Shown one piece after another: positions 45,605-57,179 of a DNA stretch of 64,000 nt. A program made the position numbers and the translations under genes. Each line of letters starts with the position of its first letter. The first letter of the stretch is position 1. The notes under the pieces were generated by a model, which did no database searches, was not told the DNA's origin, and saw nothing but the letters and a program-made list of their open reading frames with translations. The DNA lies in contig NC_085141.1 of assembly GCF_024139115.2 (NCBI RefSeq), forward strand, positions 73,387,481-73,451,480, written 5' to 3'. This DNA comes from Armigeres subalbatus. Its lineage: Eukaryota > Arthropoda > Insecta > Diptera > Culicidae.

Positions 45605-47900
45605 TTTACAGATCAGGGGCTTGTCTGCAAGTTTCGCTCCCATATGTGTGGGCGGGATTTATGGGATTTCGTTGTAGGAAGTTAGAATTTCGGCCCGATT
45701 CAAAATACCTACAATCCGGCGGAGATTTCCGAGGATCCGAGTTGTGAACCAGCCTATAAATTACTCGGGATATGTTTACTATTGGCGACGAAATTGCATG
45801 AGTCGCGCCGTTTTAGAAGCACATGGGAACAAAATAAATGGACAAGATTCCCGATGTGTGAAGCTAATTTTAGTGTTAGGGTAAATCACTACTTGGGCCT
45901 ATGGACCCGGTTCCCGGATCACTGCACAGAAAACTAATGATTTATACTGTTTGGAAGCCGTAGGTTCATGATTGATAATTTTTTAAAAGTCTCCCATTAA
46001 TTTTTCACAATACTCAATATTTTTCAACCACTACTCCTAATTGATCCAATTGTAGAAAATAAATATGTAGATTTCAAAATTTCGCTTTCCGATGCCACAC
46101 CACTGAGCCGGAGTGATTCTTTCCACTTTTACAAAACGGTATCATCGAAGAAACACCTGCCTGAAATCCGTCACAGTGCTCGATACAACTATTGCTTGAA
46201 GCTGTTAATCACCACACCATAATTCTAAACACACGCGCTTCAATTCTTCCTAATTTTTCGTTTCACTAGAACTTATTTAAACATATTAGAATACATTTTA
46301 AAATGTATCCTCAAACCGAACAAAAAATCACCTCGGCCCAAGAACTTCTAGCTGCACCGTGCTGCCAAAAGGCCAGGAGTATGAAAATGATCCTTCATTA
46401 TTAATAAGAAAAATGTCTAATACGTTGACGCTATCATGTTATTTATAATTCTCTCGATTTCAAAAGAAATTTGGATGAATAAATATATCTTCTCAACCAA
46501 ATAAAAATGATTATGAATAATACCATCTGGAATCTTGTTGTCGTGGAACGTGCATATTTTTGTTTACGTCGCATTTTCTACCGTCCCGAAAGAGGATGAG
46601 AGTAAAATGTTGAGAGATTGAGTGAAATTTTGCTTAGGCCGGGAACTGGTATTATGTATGCCGGAATGACAATCGCTATGACTGAAATGAGTGCTGCACC
46701 TCGTTAATTTAAATCAAATAAAAGCTTTTTTGAACGATATTTAGCACGAATAGCTATTTTTTAAGCAGAAGTGAACCTCAATGCAGTATTATACAGCCCA
46801 CAAAATTCAGGAAAAGTTGCTTCCTGTCATAAATATCAATTAAATAATGCAGTCGTACGCAAGTTAGGCCGGGAATGGGGTAAGAAACCCTATTTAAATC
46901 AATTTCGATAATAAAGTATGGGGATTTTACATTTAAGCACATGCGTCAACCATATTCATGGAAACAATTAAATTTTTTTTTTTATTAATGTAATAATTTT
47001 TTTTTTGAAAAGATGTTTAATTTTGATACACATAGTTAAGTTTGCCATTTTAGGATATTTTTATGAGATATTGCGAAAAAGATTCGGCTGCCGGTGGAAC
47101 TGGAACCCACACTATTTCATTAAGTACAAGGACGTATTACCATATATGTATACAACAGCTGCCCTTGCGAGAAGTTGTTCCATAACCAGCTAATAACGAT
47201 GTGATATAAGTCAATTCCCCGTATCTATCGAATCTGCTTTAGCAACATTTCACACCCTTAACACCCTACACCCGCAAACTTAAATAAAAAATCTGACTTC
47301 CCTCACAAGTCATCAATCAAGAAAAAAAAATAATGTAATAATGTAATAATTACATTATATCAATGTTCTTTTCTTGCTGAGATTCTTGTTATTCTTATTC
47401 CTAGATTTTCCCTCACTTATATTCATGAAAAAGGGTTTTAGCACGAAAAATATATAATCCTACTCTATTGCTCTTTTCGCATATGCCTTTTGACAAGTAC
47501 TTCAACTATTTTTTTTGTTATTTTCAATTGTTCAGAATTGGGAAGTTTTTGATATTGGTCAGTAATAAAATCCATGTTTAAGAGTAGATTAGAAATTTCA
47601 AAACTCCACAATTGAAAAAAATGTAGAAATACGTTATTAATGTGAATAATGTTTCTTCCTGTTTTTGGCCGCGCCCTTTTGAAGAGTAAATTATTTAAAA
47701 TATTTTTCCACAACTAACTTAATACAATAGAAGGTCCATAAATTAAACCCATAAATTTTGAAATTTCCACAGCTCTTGAATTTTCTCACAAGGTTTTTTG
47801 ACATGTCCCGTTTTGCAAGTGCGTTTGTCCCGTTATTTCACTAAAATGATCTGGTCAGCATATTTTGTGTGGCAAGTACAATGGATATACTACACGGAAA
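45605..47900. other. AT-rich stretch without a recognised gene
   Basis: There are several short frames without motifs. Motifs GGCCGGGAA recur at 46639 and 46867, but no bounded element could be drawn. Confidence 0.4.
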
Positions 47901-49176
47901 AAAAAGTATGGTAGCATCAACCAGATTCTGATTCAAATCAACAATATTTTTGCATTCATTTACGAATAACAATATTTATTGTTGATACAATCACAAATTG
48001 AGTTGAATGAACCATACGCGAAAGTTGTTTTAACTCTTGGATTGATAATAAACAAAAAAATAACATTTTAATGCAAACCTAACTAATTTAATGTCAACAA
48101 TGAAGTTCAATCGGATGTTAGGCATTGTGTTTTGGTATTATGTAGGAAAATAAGTTCAAAAGAAATGCTACCAATGCTACGAATCGAGATACAATTATCG
48201 AACGAGTCTTAATCTATTGCGAGTTTTTATCAATTGATAATTTGGATATGTAATCGCTTGAGAGTGGCGTTCATCCTCGATTATTTGAAAATTTTATCTT
48301 TATGTTAATCAAATGTTTGTCTAAAAATTATATACATCGCCAGGGTTCGTAATGCTCACTCAATCTCAGGAGCATAGGATAAACAACGAAAACAGATTCG
48401 TCCGGGGCTTGAAAAATGCTTGCTTTGGTTTCATCGAACAGAAAAGTCGAAAACCTGTAAATTACGTACAGCTACGTAGTTTAACGTCACCTTTGCGTAC
48501 AACCCGATTGGGGTGCACCTTTCTACCCGCAATGCAGGGTAGATACCTTTACGTGGTGTGTTACGGGGTAAGATCTACCACGATTACATTGCCAGCTACA
48601 GGCAAATCCTGACCCAACGAATACCTTCCTCATTATACAACTCCGTGGTACTTATGAGGGTGTCGCTAAGTCGGTGGCCTCTCGTTAAGTAAGTACTACA
48701 TCAACACTCCCTTCCTCTCCCTAGTTACGGTGAAGATGGGCGTGGCCAGGAGTAGTAATCCTCATGCTTTTGTTATTTTTGTTCAAGACTGGAATCAAGG
48801 ACCACTCCCCTTCTTGATTTCTGATAGCAAATATTTCTGATAGCAAATATCACTAGTGTCCAATCTACGAAGAATTACACCGTAACAATGCTAATGCTAA
48901 CCCGATTGGGATGCACCTTTTAGTTTTTTTTTATAGAATCGAGTAGTTGGCATCATACATCTCTTTTATCAATCAAATACAAAAATGATTTGATACAAGA
49001 TAGGTATAATATGTTTTCAAAATATTTGATACACTAGGTGTCCTGGATTGGCCCAAGAAAAATCTGGTCACTTTCCAATCAGTCATGATAAAGATCTGAT
49101 TTGGGAAACTATACCCCAGGATAAATTTCTTTTATGAAACAGTTTCTTAAAAACGCGGAGAGCACTGGTTCTGATG
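47901..49176. other. stretch without a recognised gene, with repeat-like segments
   Basis: TTACGTGGTGTGTTACGGGG (48550-48569) is a variant of a segment at 42174. A tandem TTTCTGATAGCAAATA duplication occurs at about 48819-48850. The 48352-48612 frame has no motif. Confidence 0.4.
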
Positions 49177-51440
49177 TTTTTTTTTTTTTTTTTTTTTTTT
49201 TATTAGAGCCCGCCGCTAACCCCCACACCAAAAAGCTCTGTTATGAGCCCCCTGGTAGTGGACTCATCAGAAAAATTAAGACAAAACACAAAACATATAA
49301 TAAGATGGTGTGTGTAAGTTAGCGATGAAAACAAAATATTCAATTTAATAAATTAATAAACAAGGGATTCTCAGTGGAAATTTGTTCCTTTGAAGTGATC
49401 CCAGATTCGGAGAAACAAAAAAAAAAAAAAAGTTGGCTAATTTACCTGCTATACATTAACATTAATTTTGTAGAGTGATAATTCATAATTAAATAATGTT
49501 ATATTATCTGGCTGTTGATACCGTTTAATTTAAAAAGACATTGATTTTGGATTTATAGTGATGTTTCAATCTGGTTTTAAAGAAAACTCGATTGTTGAGA
49601 GATTTTAATTGTTCTGGAATTTTATTATACACAGAAGGACCATAGAAGAATATTCGAGATTGCCCTAGTTTAGTTATTGCTCTAGATCTTAGTAAATTAT
49701 TTGCATGTCTGGTGTTATGTTCATGAGTTCGTGGGGGTAAAACAAGGTTGTGATGCATATCCGAATTATGAATTAAATCATATATAAACAAGCATGATTG
49801 TAACTCACATAAACCTCTTAATGGAAGTATGTTGTGCGAGAAACCAGTGTACAGTTGAGAAGTTGAGTACAACAATGGTAATGAATACATTATTTTTAAA
49901 CACCTATTCTGTAAAACTTGAAGTTTTTTAGTTTTGATTTGCATGAATGGCCCCAGACTATAATAAGGTATTGAAAATGAGTGTGTATGCATCCAAAGTA
50001 AAATTTGAGAAGTGCATGACGAGGGACAAATTGCCTTACTCGGTACATAATACCACACAATGAAGAAATTTTTCTTTGAACATTGTCTATATGGTTGCCC
50101 CAAGAAAGTATTGGGTCAAACGTCAAACCTAGATATTTAAATTGGGTGACTTCTTCGATCACTGTTTGCTCAATAAATGGATTCGAATGTGAGAAGATTT
50201 TTTTTCTAGGAGAGTGAAACAACATATATTTTGTCTTCGACAAATTTAAGGACAACAAATTTGTGTTAAAATAACTCAATAGGATTCTTAAATCATTGTT
50301 CATACTAACAATAATAGCCGGAGTGATGTGATTTGGATAGAATATAGAAGTATCGTCCGCAAATAATCTGGGTATTCCTTCCAGGGGCAAGTTACCGAGA
50401 TCATTTATATAAATTAGAAACAAGAGAGGTCCAATATTACTGCCTTGAGGCACACCAATGTTGCAAGTACATAATGAACTTCGTGTTTCTTCTATGGCCA
50501 CATATTTTGTCTATCAGATAGATAACTGCGGATAATGTTGTTTGCTACCCCACGAATTCCATATAGTTCCAACTTTTGCAGAAGTATGCCATGATTCAAC
50601 GTGTCAAAGGCTTTTTTGAGGTCAATAAATAAGCCACCAACCGTACATTTACTTTCAATTTTTCCGACCAGAAAATCAACGAGTTCAACTATCGCTGTTG
50701 TTGTACTGCACCCCTTTCTAAACCCGTATTGATATTTATAAAAAATATTATGTTTATTTATAAAGCTAACTAATCTGTTTACTAACAGTTTTTCAAAAAC
50801 CTTACTAAAAACGGATAGGGTAGAAATTGGCCTGAAATTAGTAGGATCGGATGAATCTCCCGATTTGAATACAGGTGTCACTTTTGCTACTTTAAGACAC
50901 TGTGGATAAATTCCTTGTACCAAAATTTGATTAAAAAGATATGGTAAAATATTCGCAAACTTAATTGCATTATTTTTTATGACTGTGGTAGGAAAATTAT
51001 CTGGGCCACAACTTTTATTTGCATCCAATTCGTTTATGATTACCATAACATCAATTTCATTAGCAGGTCTCAGAAAAATGGAATGATTCAATCGATTTAT
51101 GCAAGCAAAGGGATTTGAGTTACTCTTAGGTATGATATTGGCGAGATTAATTCCAATTTTAGAGAAGAAATTATTAAATGTTTCACATATTTCAGAATTG
51201 TTAGATAATCTAAGACCATTGATCTTAAGCTCAAAACGCGTCATAGGCTTAGACCGTCCCATAATCTGGTTTATATTTTTCCACAATTTGCCATTGCAAG
51301 TGCAATTCAACAAATTTTTGTAATAGTTAGTTTTACATTGAAATGTGACATTATGTTGCATTTCAACTTCTCTGTGGGGGTTTCCTATACGATTGTGTTT
51401 TTTCGCACTTGTATACAAGTTTGATACATTTGTTATCATG
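49177..51440 (-). mobile_element. 5'-truncated CR1-group LINE with poly(A)
   Basis: On the minus strand the sequence begins inside the ORF at about 51440 and ends in a 25-base A run (T run at 49177-49201). The ORF parts lie in three frames: 51439-50492, 50501-49896 and 50103-49525. The poly(A), 5' truncation and RT motifs mark a dead-on-arrival retrotransposition product. No target duplication was identified. Confidence 0.8.
49525..51439 (-). pseudogene. CR1-group reverse transcriptase, two frameshifts
   Basis: Motifs in order: NKSCGPDNFPTTVIKNN, VFKSGDSSDPTNFRPISTLS, YQYGFRKGCSTTTAIVELV, GGLFIDLKKAFDTLNHG, NIGVPQGSNIGPLLFLIYIN, LFADDTSIFY (catalytic Asp pair), NLSKTKYMLFHS and FKYLGLTFDP. 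The C-terminal region has KLQVLQNRCLKIMYSL and RHANNLL. A one-base change near 50500 (around the ACAAAATATGTGGCC stretch) and another near 49910 break the frame. The endonuclease domain is absent because of 5' truncation. Clade assignment (CR1/L2/Rex1 group) rests on motif style only. Confidence 0.8.
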
Positions 51441-51709
51441 CACGGGGAAAAATATGGAACTAAAAATTGACAAAATGAGTCATGATTTCAAGAAAACTGA
51501 GTGTTTTTATGTTGTGAAAATTAAAATAAGCTGTTCAAATAATTTACTCAGCGATTCAATTTTTATAAGTCTGTATCAATCTCAGCAAAATGTCTGTATT
51601 TGTCTGTATGGAGCTTAGAAGGTACAGGAATATTAAAATTATTTAAAATCATGAACTTTTGACAACGTAGAATATCGAGGTTTCAATTATTGAAAAACCG
51701 GTGTAAGAT

Positions 51710-51790
51710 TTAGTCGAGTCAAGTACGTAATACTGGAGACAAATAAGGCCACTGTTGAGGTCGACATACGTAAACTTTCTATTTATGCAG
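51710..51790 (+). repeat. degenerate copy of the hammerhead-like repeat family
   Basis: AGTCGAGTCAAGTAC, CTGGAGA and GTTGAGGTCGACATACGTA occur in the same order as in the unit at 62469-62623. Core positions have changed (CTGAAGA to CTGGAGA, GAAA to GACA). Confidence 0.5.
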
Positions 51791-52039
51791 TCAGCTTTAA
51801 TCCGGGAGTTAGAGGGTGCTAGCTCTATTACAGCTCCAGTGACCCATTTCAGACTGCCTGGTATTTCATGACCAGTCCGAGGTCACTTTTACTTACAATA
51901 AGCCCCGCCTGTTCATGCTATCATTATCAATTGGATAATGGATCCCTAAACAAACTTCTGGATTATCCAATCCAGCGCGTATTTAGTTTTGAAATGAAAT
52001 CAAAGTGCTTATTGAAACAATCTCACCAATCTTGGTAAG

Positions 52040-52400
52040 CCCAGATTTTTTTTTTCGAAAGCCCAAACGAATTTCGTCAAGAAGCACAAAGGGACTCCGT
52101 TAGTAAACCCAGAAGGATTACATTCAGGAGTTCACATAACTTTGTGGGCACCCTAATGGAATTCTTTTAGGCTTTCGAACAGAATCACTTTGGGCTTTTG
52201 AATGGATTTATTTTGGACTTCTGAATGGAATCAAAGAACCTTTTCGTTTGGAATTCTCAAAGAATTCTGTTTTGAACTTAAAAAAGAATCCCTTTCAGAA
52301 GTCTAAAAGGCTCCGCTGGAAAATCCAAAATGATTTTGTTTGAAAACTCAAAAAGGTTCATTTGGAAAGCCCAACAGGATTCTGTTTGGAAGCCCGAAGT
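52040..52400 (+). repeat. degenerate minisatellite of about 24-30 bp
   Basis: Loose repeats built on GGAATTCT/GAAAGCCCAAAAGGATTCTGTTTG recur with much divergence. Confidence 0.55.
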
Positions 52401-52454
52401 TTTCAAAACCAACAAATGTCTGTAAAAGTCTGTAGCTTCAATCAAAAGTCTGTA

Positions 52455-52539
52455 TATCGGACCGGGAATAACACCCAGCCATCCTCATCATGGTCTTGCT
52501 TTTTAGCCGCGTTTCCTACCACACGGCTAAGGAGGCCCC
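52455..52539 (-). mobile_element. Feilai: Feilai SINE fragment (tRNA-like head)
   Basis: Only the head remains: GGCCTCCTTAGCCGTGTGG-like start, CTAAAAAGCAAGACCATGATG and a B-box-like GGGTGTTATTCCC on the minus strand. Confidence 0.7.
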
Positions 52540-52616
52540 CCATGTTATTGATTCTGACCTTGATTATTGGAACGGCGATTGTGTTCTTCATTCAAACTAT
52601 TTTAGTGAACTTATGT

Positions 52617-53026
52617 AGGGGAGCTGGTCCTGGATTTCATCTCATGGCTCCGATGCTCATCACATCAAAAACAAAGCAATGGAAAGGTATTTGATATATT
52701 TCTAATCATAGATCATTAATTAACGGCTACGCAGTCTCATATGATTAAAACGAGTTTTTATTCGTCCGACGTTTCGACACGGGATTAGTGTCTTCTTCAG
52801 GGGAAGAAGAAAAACATTCCAAACATTCTTCCCCTGAAGAAGACACTAATCCCGTGTCGAAACGTCGGACGAATAAAAACTCGTTTTAATCATATGAGAC
52901 TGCGTAGCCGTTAATTAATGATCTATGATTAAACCCCACAGTCGTTTCCCAAAAAATTGGTATATTTCAATTTTTTGTGATTTTTTCAAATTTTTTCAGT
53001 GAGATGGAGATCGATGCAGTTCCCCT
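52617..53026. mobile_element. AGGGGAGC-ended MITE carrying a hairpin insertion
   Basis: Without the insert it aligns with 18607-18825. Ends are AGGGGAGCTGGTCC and (reverse complement) AGGGGAACTGCATCGATC. The insert at 52703-52960 is flanked by TATATTTC. Confidence 0.75.
52703..52960. mobile_element. insert with a perfect 106-bp-arm hairpin plus 29-bp tail
   Basis: The arms 52703-52808 and 52826-52931 are exact reverse complements (106 of 106 by my reading), with a 17-bp loop. A 29-bp tail (52932-52960) follows. TATATTTC lies at 52695-52702 and 52961-52968. Each arm contains CTGAAGA, a GACAC/GTGTC stem and GAAACGTC. No coding. Confidence 0.85.
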
Positions 53027-53154
53027 ACCTAACAGAAACAATAGATTCCTATCTTTCTGGTAGTAATGTCAGTTGCATGAAATATGCTAAACTGAGAGAA
53101 TATTAGCCGTTTCAAATTTCAAGGTCAAACACCTATTAAAAAAAAATTCTAGTA

Positions 53155-53612
53155 GGGTAACCGTACCCTTAGTGGAGGTAGTGGGGTTTTAATGAGATTT
53201 ATCATATTTATAGACTTGTCGATGGTTTCAGTTCATGCGTCGTTCTTTAAATATGTTAAATGCAACTTACCTTAATGTTTCGCTCGAAAAACTTTTGAAA
53301 ACAATGTTTTTCCTTAACAAAATTGACTCCCTTGCACCTATAGTGGTGCAACTGTACCAATAGTAGCGAGTCTCAAAAGAAACCAATGGATACCACTATA
53401 GGAACTAAAATTAATTTTTACCGCCACTAAAAGAACAGTGCACCCATAGTGGTGCAAGCAATATTTGGTAATTGTTGATGTTAAATGACATTTATCTCAT
53501 TTTTGTTAGCAAATTTAAATAATAAAGCAGTAAATTTCCCATAATTATCTATTTTTAAAAAATATTTTCTTTTGTGGATCTACTAATACCTCCACTGTTG
53601 GTACCGTTACCC
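53155..53612. mobile_element. TA-flanked MITE, 458 bp
   Basis: GGGTAACCGTACCC and (reverse complement of right end) GGGTAACGGTACC, followed by AGTGGAGGTA, are inverted. TA flanks both sides (53153-53154, 53613-53614). CCTATAGTGGTGCAA-type motifs recur several times inside. Confidence 0.75.
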
Positions 53613-53639
53613 TACTATTGAAATATTTTTATGATCCAT

Positions 53640-54457
53640 TCACTCAAACTAGCGTCGTCACCATCGTCGAACGGGTCCATGACCACAGCAGCTGTTGCAG
53701 TGACCCTGCATATCTATTATTTTATTGTTCTACCACCAGAAAACGCATACTAAAACTAGTTACATGCGTACATGTTAATTAGTTTAACCTAACAAAATCT
53801 CTCGTGTGAAGTTCTTCCAAACAGGGCTCATTGAAACGGCGAAGACAACGCTAAAAGATTGGGTTTAGTGCAGCGCAGCGAACAGTTTGGGCCAAGGATT
53901 GTCTATCTAATGTGAGCGCGTACAATACAAATGAACACGCACGGTCGTTCTACTAATTGCATATTCTTAGACCCTATGCGGCTACCAAAAGAATAGAGCA
54001 ACATGTATACAGCTTGCGGGCTTTACTTTTCATTACAATTAAAGTTGTTAATGGAGATTGTTGCCATTTCAAAGAACAAAGATTTTCTAGAAGCCCAAAA
54101 TAGGGTAACTTAAATTACTGTCCAATTAAAGTGAAGGTTGGCGACGCGTGTTTGCTGACCAATGTGATATCTGTTTTATAATTAACAACGAACGAAATAA
54201 AAGCTCCCCCTTCACGACACTTCCGAATATCAATTAAAACATTTTGCCACATCCCCACAAGAAATAAAAGATTCGTGTATTGCTGTTAGATTGGGTTTGA
54301 ATACAGAAAAACAGCTAGCGGGACCCCGGGTCTCAACAAAAACGCATAGCATATGGTAAAAATTGTTTTCTTAAAACTCACAAAATTAATGTACCCTTAA
54401 GCACAAACAACGCGATGAAATACAATTACATCTATTTTGAACACAGTAACATCTATG
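53640..54457. other. stretch without a recognised gene
   Basis: No motif-bearing frame or element boundary is recognised. Confidence 0.4.
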
Positions 54458-54464
54458 ATTGAAC

Positions 54465-54722
54465 CACAGACAAACAGACGTAACAGCTTGAACATTTTTT
54501 TGAAAAATCCATCGTTCAACTCCTCTACCACCATCTTGCGAGCATATTACACGAACTAATGTTTCGTATAACACTGTCACCAGAAGGCGCTGGAGTGAAA
54601 TGTCAATCCCGAAGGATTACAACGCTAGCGCCTCTAGTTGTGAAACGCGCAATCAAATTCAAATTGATCGTTAAAGTCATGGTTGATAATAAATTCTCTA
54701 GTGTTACATCTTTTTGTCTGTG
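54465..54722. mobile_element. CACAGACAAACAGACG-ended MITE, 7-bp duplication
   Basis: Inverted ends CACAGACAAACAGACGTAAC and CACAGACAAAAAGATGTAAC. ATTGAAC lies at 54458-54464 and 54723-54729. No coding. End sequence and duplication length match the element at 55183. Confidence 0.85.
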
Positions 54723-55015
54723 ATTGAACTTTAAACCGAAATGAATCAACTATATGGGCGATAATCGCATTCTTCTTTAAACTATAGGACCTACGTTGGT
54801 TTTCCTCATAGGTGGCATCTTCAATGTTTTATTGCATTTGCTTTTTTTTAACTAATTTTATTTGCTAATTATCTATTACATGCATTCATCTCTTAGACTA
54901 GGTGTTCCGTGTTTTCTTAGACTTGGCCTTCAGAATAAAAACAAAGTTAGCTTATGTTTGCATGCATAAGAACAAAAATTTAATACAATTTAAAGTACCG
55001 TTATCCGATGACTTT

Positions 55016-55700
55016 TGCTTTTCTTAGAATAATTCAAACAATTTCTTAATACTCACCAAAAACCTTGATTGATCCACCTAGCGGTTTTTGTGTCTTCCTT
55101 GTACATTTGATATTCGAACAAATTTGAACGAGATATTCTTAACGTGTTTTTTGTATGTCAGTCATATGTATGTATGTCTTATCACAGAGAACAGACGTTG
55201 AAGCTGCACTCGCCATGTTGTGATAACTTTTTACTGTTCATTTTGAATAACTTTGGAATGTCGCCGTTATCCCGTGCATAATCAGCGCTAGCGTCATCAA
55301 AAAATGCCACTGTGCGCTAGTGTCGTTATGCACGCAAGAGCATACCAGCGCCATCATGTTGTCAAAATGAGATTGTGAGTTGCAATGTCGACGTCAATGG
55401 CGTTGAGGTTCGGTGTGTTTGTTTACACATGTTTTGCAAGAAATTTTGTTCGAGCCTCCGTGTCTGTTCTCTGTGGTCTTATGCTCAAAAACGGATAAGA
55501 TAAGTTCCTAAAACATGAGTGAGTTTTATTTTGTGCCACATACATACACACGCACATACACACACAGACAGACATCATCTCAATTCGTCGAGCTGAGTCG
55601 ATTGGTATATAACACCATGAGTCTCTGGGCCTTCTATCATAAAATCGTCTTTGGAGTGATTATATAGCCTTTTCGTTACACCATGGTGTACAAAAAAGGC
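55016..55700 (-). mobile_element. reverse copy of the GCCTTTCTCG MITE family, split
   Basis: On the minus strand, GCCTTTTTTGTACACC and CAATCGACTCAGCTCGACGA, followed by the TG/TATG microsatellite, match 6988-7381. The distal end near 55016 is uncertain. The element 55183-55475 is inserted in it. Confidence 0.6.
55183..55475. mobile_element. CACAGAGAACAGACG-ended MITE, 7-bp duplication
   Basis: Ends CACAGAGAACAGACG and CGTGTCTGTTCTCTGTG are inverted. GTCTTAT lies directly against both ends (55176-55182, 55476-55482). Length 293 bp, no coding. Confidence 0.85.
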
Positions 55701-55706
55701 AAAAAA

Positions 55707-56689
55707 TCATAGATTTTCACAGTTTGCAAGATGAATCTAGTATTTTGTAATATGCAATTAAAAATTGTTTAAAAATTACAAAATGGCGTAGAATTTTATA
55801 ATGTACTGTTCAGACAACAACACACAACCAATGATAAAGAAAACAAACATTAAATCGGGAATTTCATTACTTTGAAATGGAAGCTTATCGAAGTTATGCG
55901 CACCTTCCTGGTACGATGGTGATCACGATTTATGTGTAACGCATAAACGTGATTAAACGATGCGTTCTTATCACCTATTGCGATTTGTTTCAATTGCTAA
56001 AGACGCACGTAGAGCTATGCAATATGCATCGGCAATATTCATCTAGGAAGAAGAGTTGTCAGTATGTAGATAAAGGTGCTTCAGTTTCATACCGCATAAA
56101 GCGTTTCTCACAATTGTTTCATTAACCGTAATAGCATCGTTGATAAGCTGATGAATGCAATAATGCAATGCACGGTCTATGGGAATCAAGCTGTGATCAG
56201 CTGTTTCGAAGAGATTTATCGTCTCAACTGAATTTTGCAATGTGCTAATGTCTAAACTTTTTTGCATTTAAAGTGTAGACATTATAAAATGCAAGTTGTT
56301 AATCAATTCATTAGAACTGTAACGTAAGTCAGACTTGAATTATCTCCTTAACATTGGGAATTCCCTCAACCCGGTTAGCGTTTCACAGCTTGGTAACCCT
56401 TCATCCCGGATTTGGTCCGAGCAAATCAGTATAGTTCCTAATGAATTCTGGATCATGCAATCCAATAGCTTCGAGGTTAATTGAGGGGAATTTTCAACAA
56501 CCGCTCATTGACATCTGATCTAACGAAACGATGCTTCATTAGTGTCTGATCTGAGTATCGACTTTTGACGCCTGCATTATCATTAAGCAACCACGTGCTT
56601 CTAATGCGATTTGTTGTGTGTGATTTTACTCCGTTAAAGTACAGACACTATATTTTATGCTATCTATAGCATCTATACGTTAAGGGTGC
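55707..56689. other. stretch without a recognised gene
   Basis: The minus-strand frame 56043-56267 (74 codons) has no motif I recognise. No element ends. Confidence 0.4.
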
Positions 56690-56875
56690 GAAGCATTTAA
56701 CCGATTCTCGGTCCGGTCTAGGATGTTTTCGGGTTGGAAACTTTCTCGACACCCTGGGCATAGTTTATGCATTGTACTTGCCACACAAGATACATACTCA
56801 TACAATGGCGGACATAGAAAAGCTTTAAATTAATAACTTAGGAAATGCTAATAGAATACTAAGTTAAAAAGCAGG
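56690..56875 (+). mobile_element. second SINE type, partial
   Basis: ACCGATTCTCGGTCCGGTCTAGG resembles a B box and its downstream block. TTTTCGGGTTGGAAACTTTC and CATTGTACTTGCCACACAA then form a body parallel to Feilai but distinct. It ends AATACTAAGTTAAAAAGCAGG, right beside the Feilai copy. Confidence 0.55.
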
Positions 56876-57179
56876 GGCCCTCCTTAGCCGTGCGGTAAGA
56901 CGCGCGGCTACAAAGCAAGACCATGCTGAGGGTGGCTGGGTTTGATTCCCGGTGAGGGTCTAGGCAATTTTCGGATTGGAAATTGTCTCGACTTCCCTGG
57001 GCATAAAAGTATCATCGTGTTAGCCTCATGATATACGAATGCAAAAATGGTAACCTGGCTTAGAAACCTTGCAGTTAATAACTGTGGAAGTGCTTAATGA
57101 ACACTAAGCTGCGAGGCGGCTCTGTCCCAGTGTGGGGATGTAATGCCAATAAGAAGAAGAAGAAGAAGAAGAAGAAGTT
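56876..57179 (+). mobile_element. Feilai: Feilai SINE, full length
   Basis: The best copy here: GGCCCTCCTTAGCCGTGCGG start, A-box region, B box GGTTTGATTCCC (one change from consensus), TGTCTCGACTTCCCTGGGC body, TGTAATGCCAATAAG and (AAG)n tail to 57179. Transcription would be by RNA polymerase III. Frames through the tail are not genes. Confidence 0.92.

Noticed and set aside
47005..47193. 62-codon frame with a GGAACTGGAACCCACA B-box-like motif
   Set aside because: The motif is isolated, with no A box, body or tail to define a SINE, and the frame has no domain.
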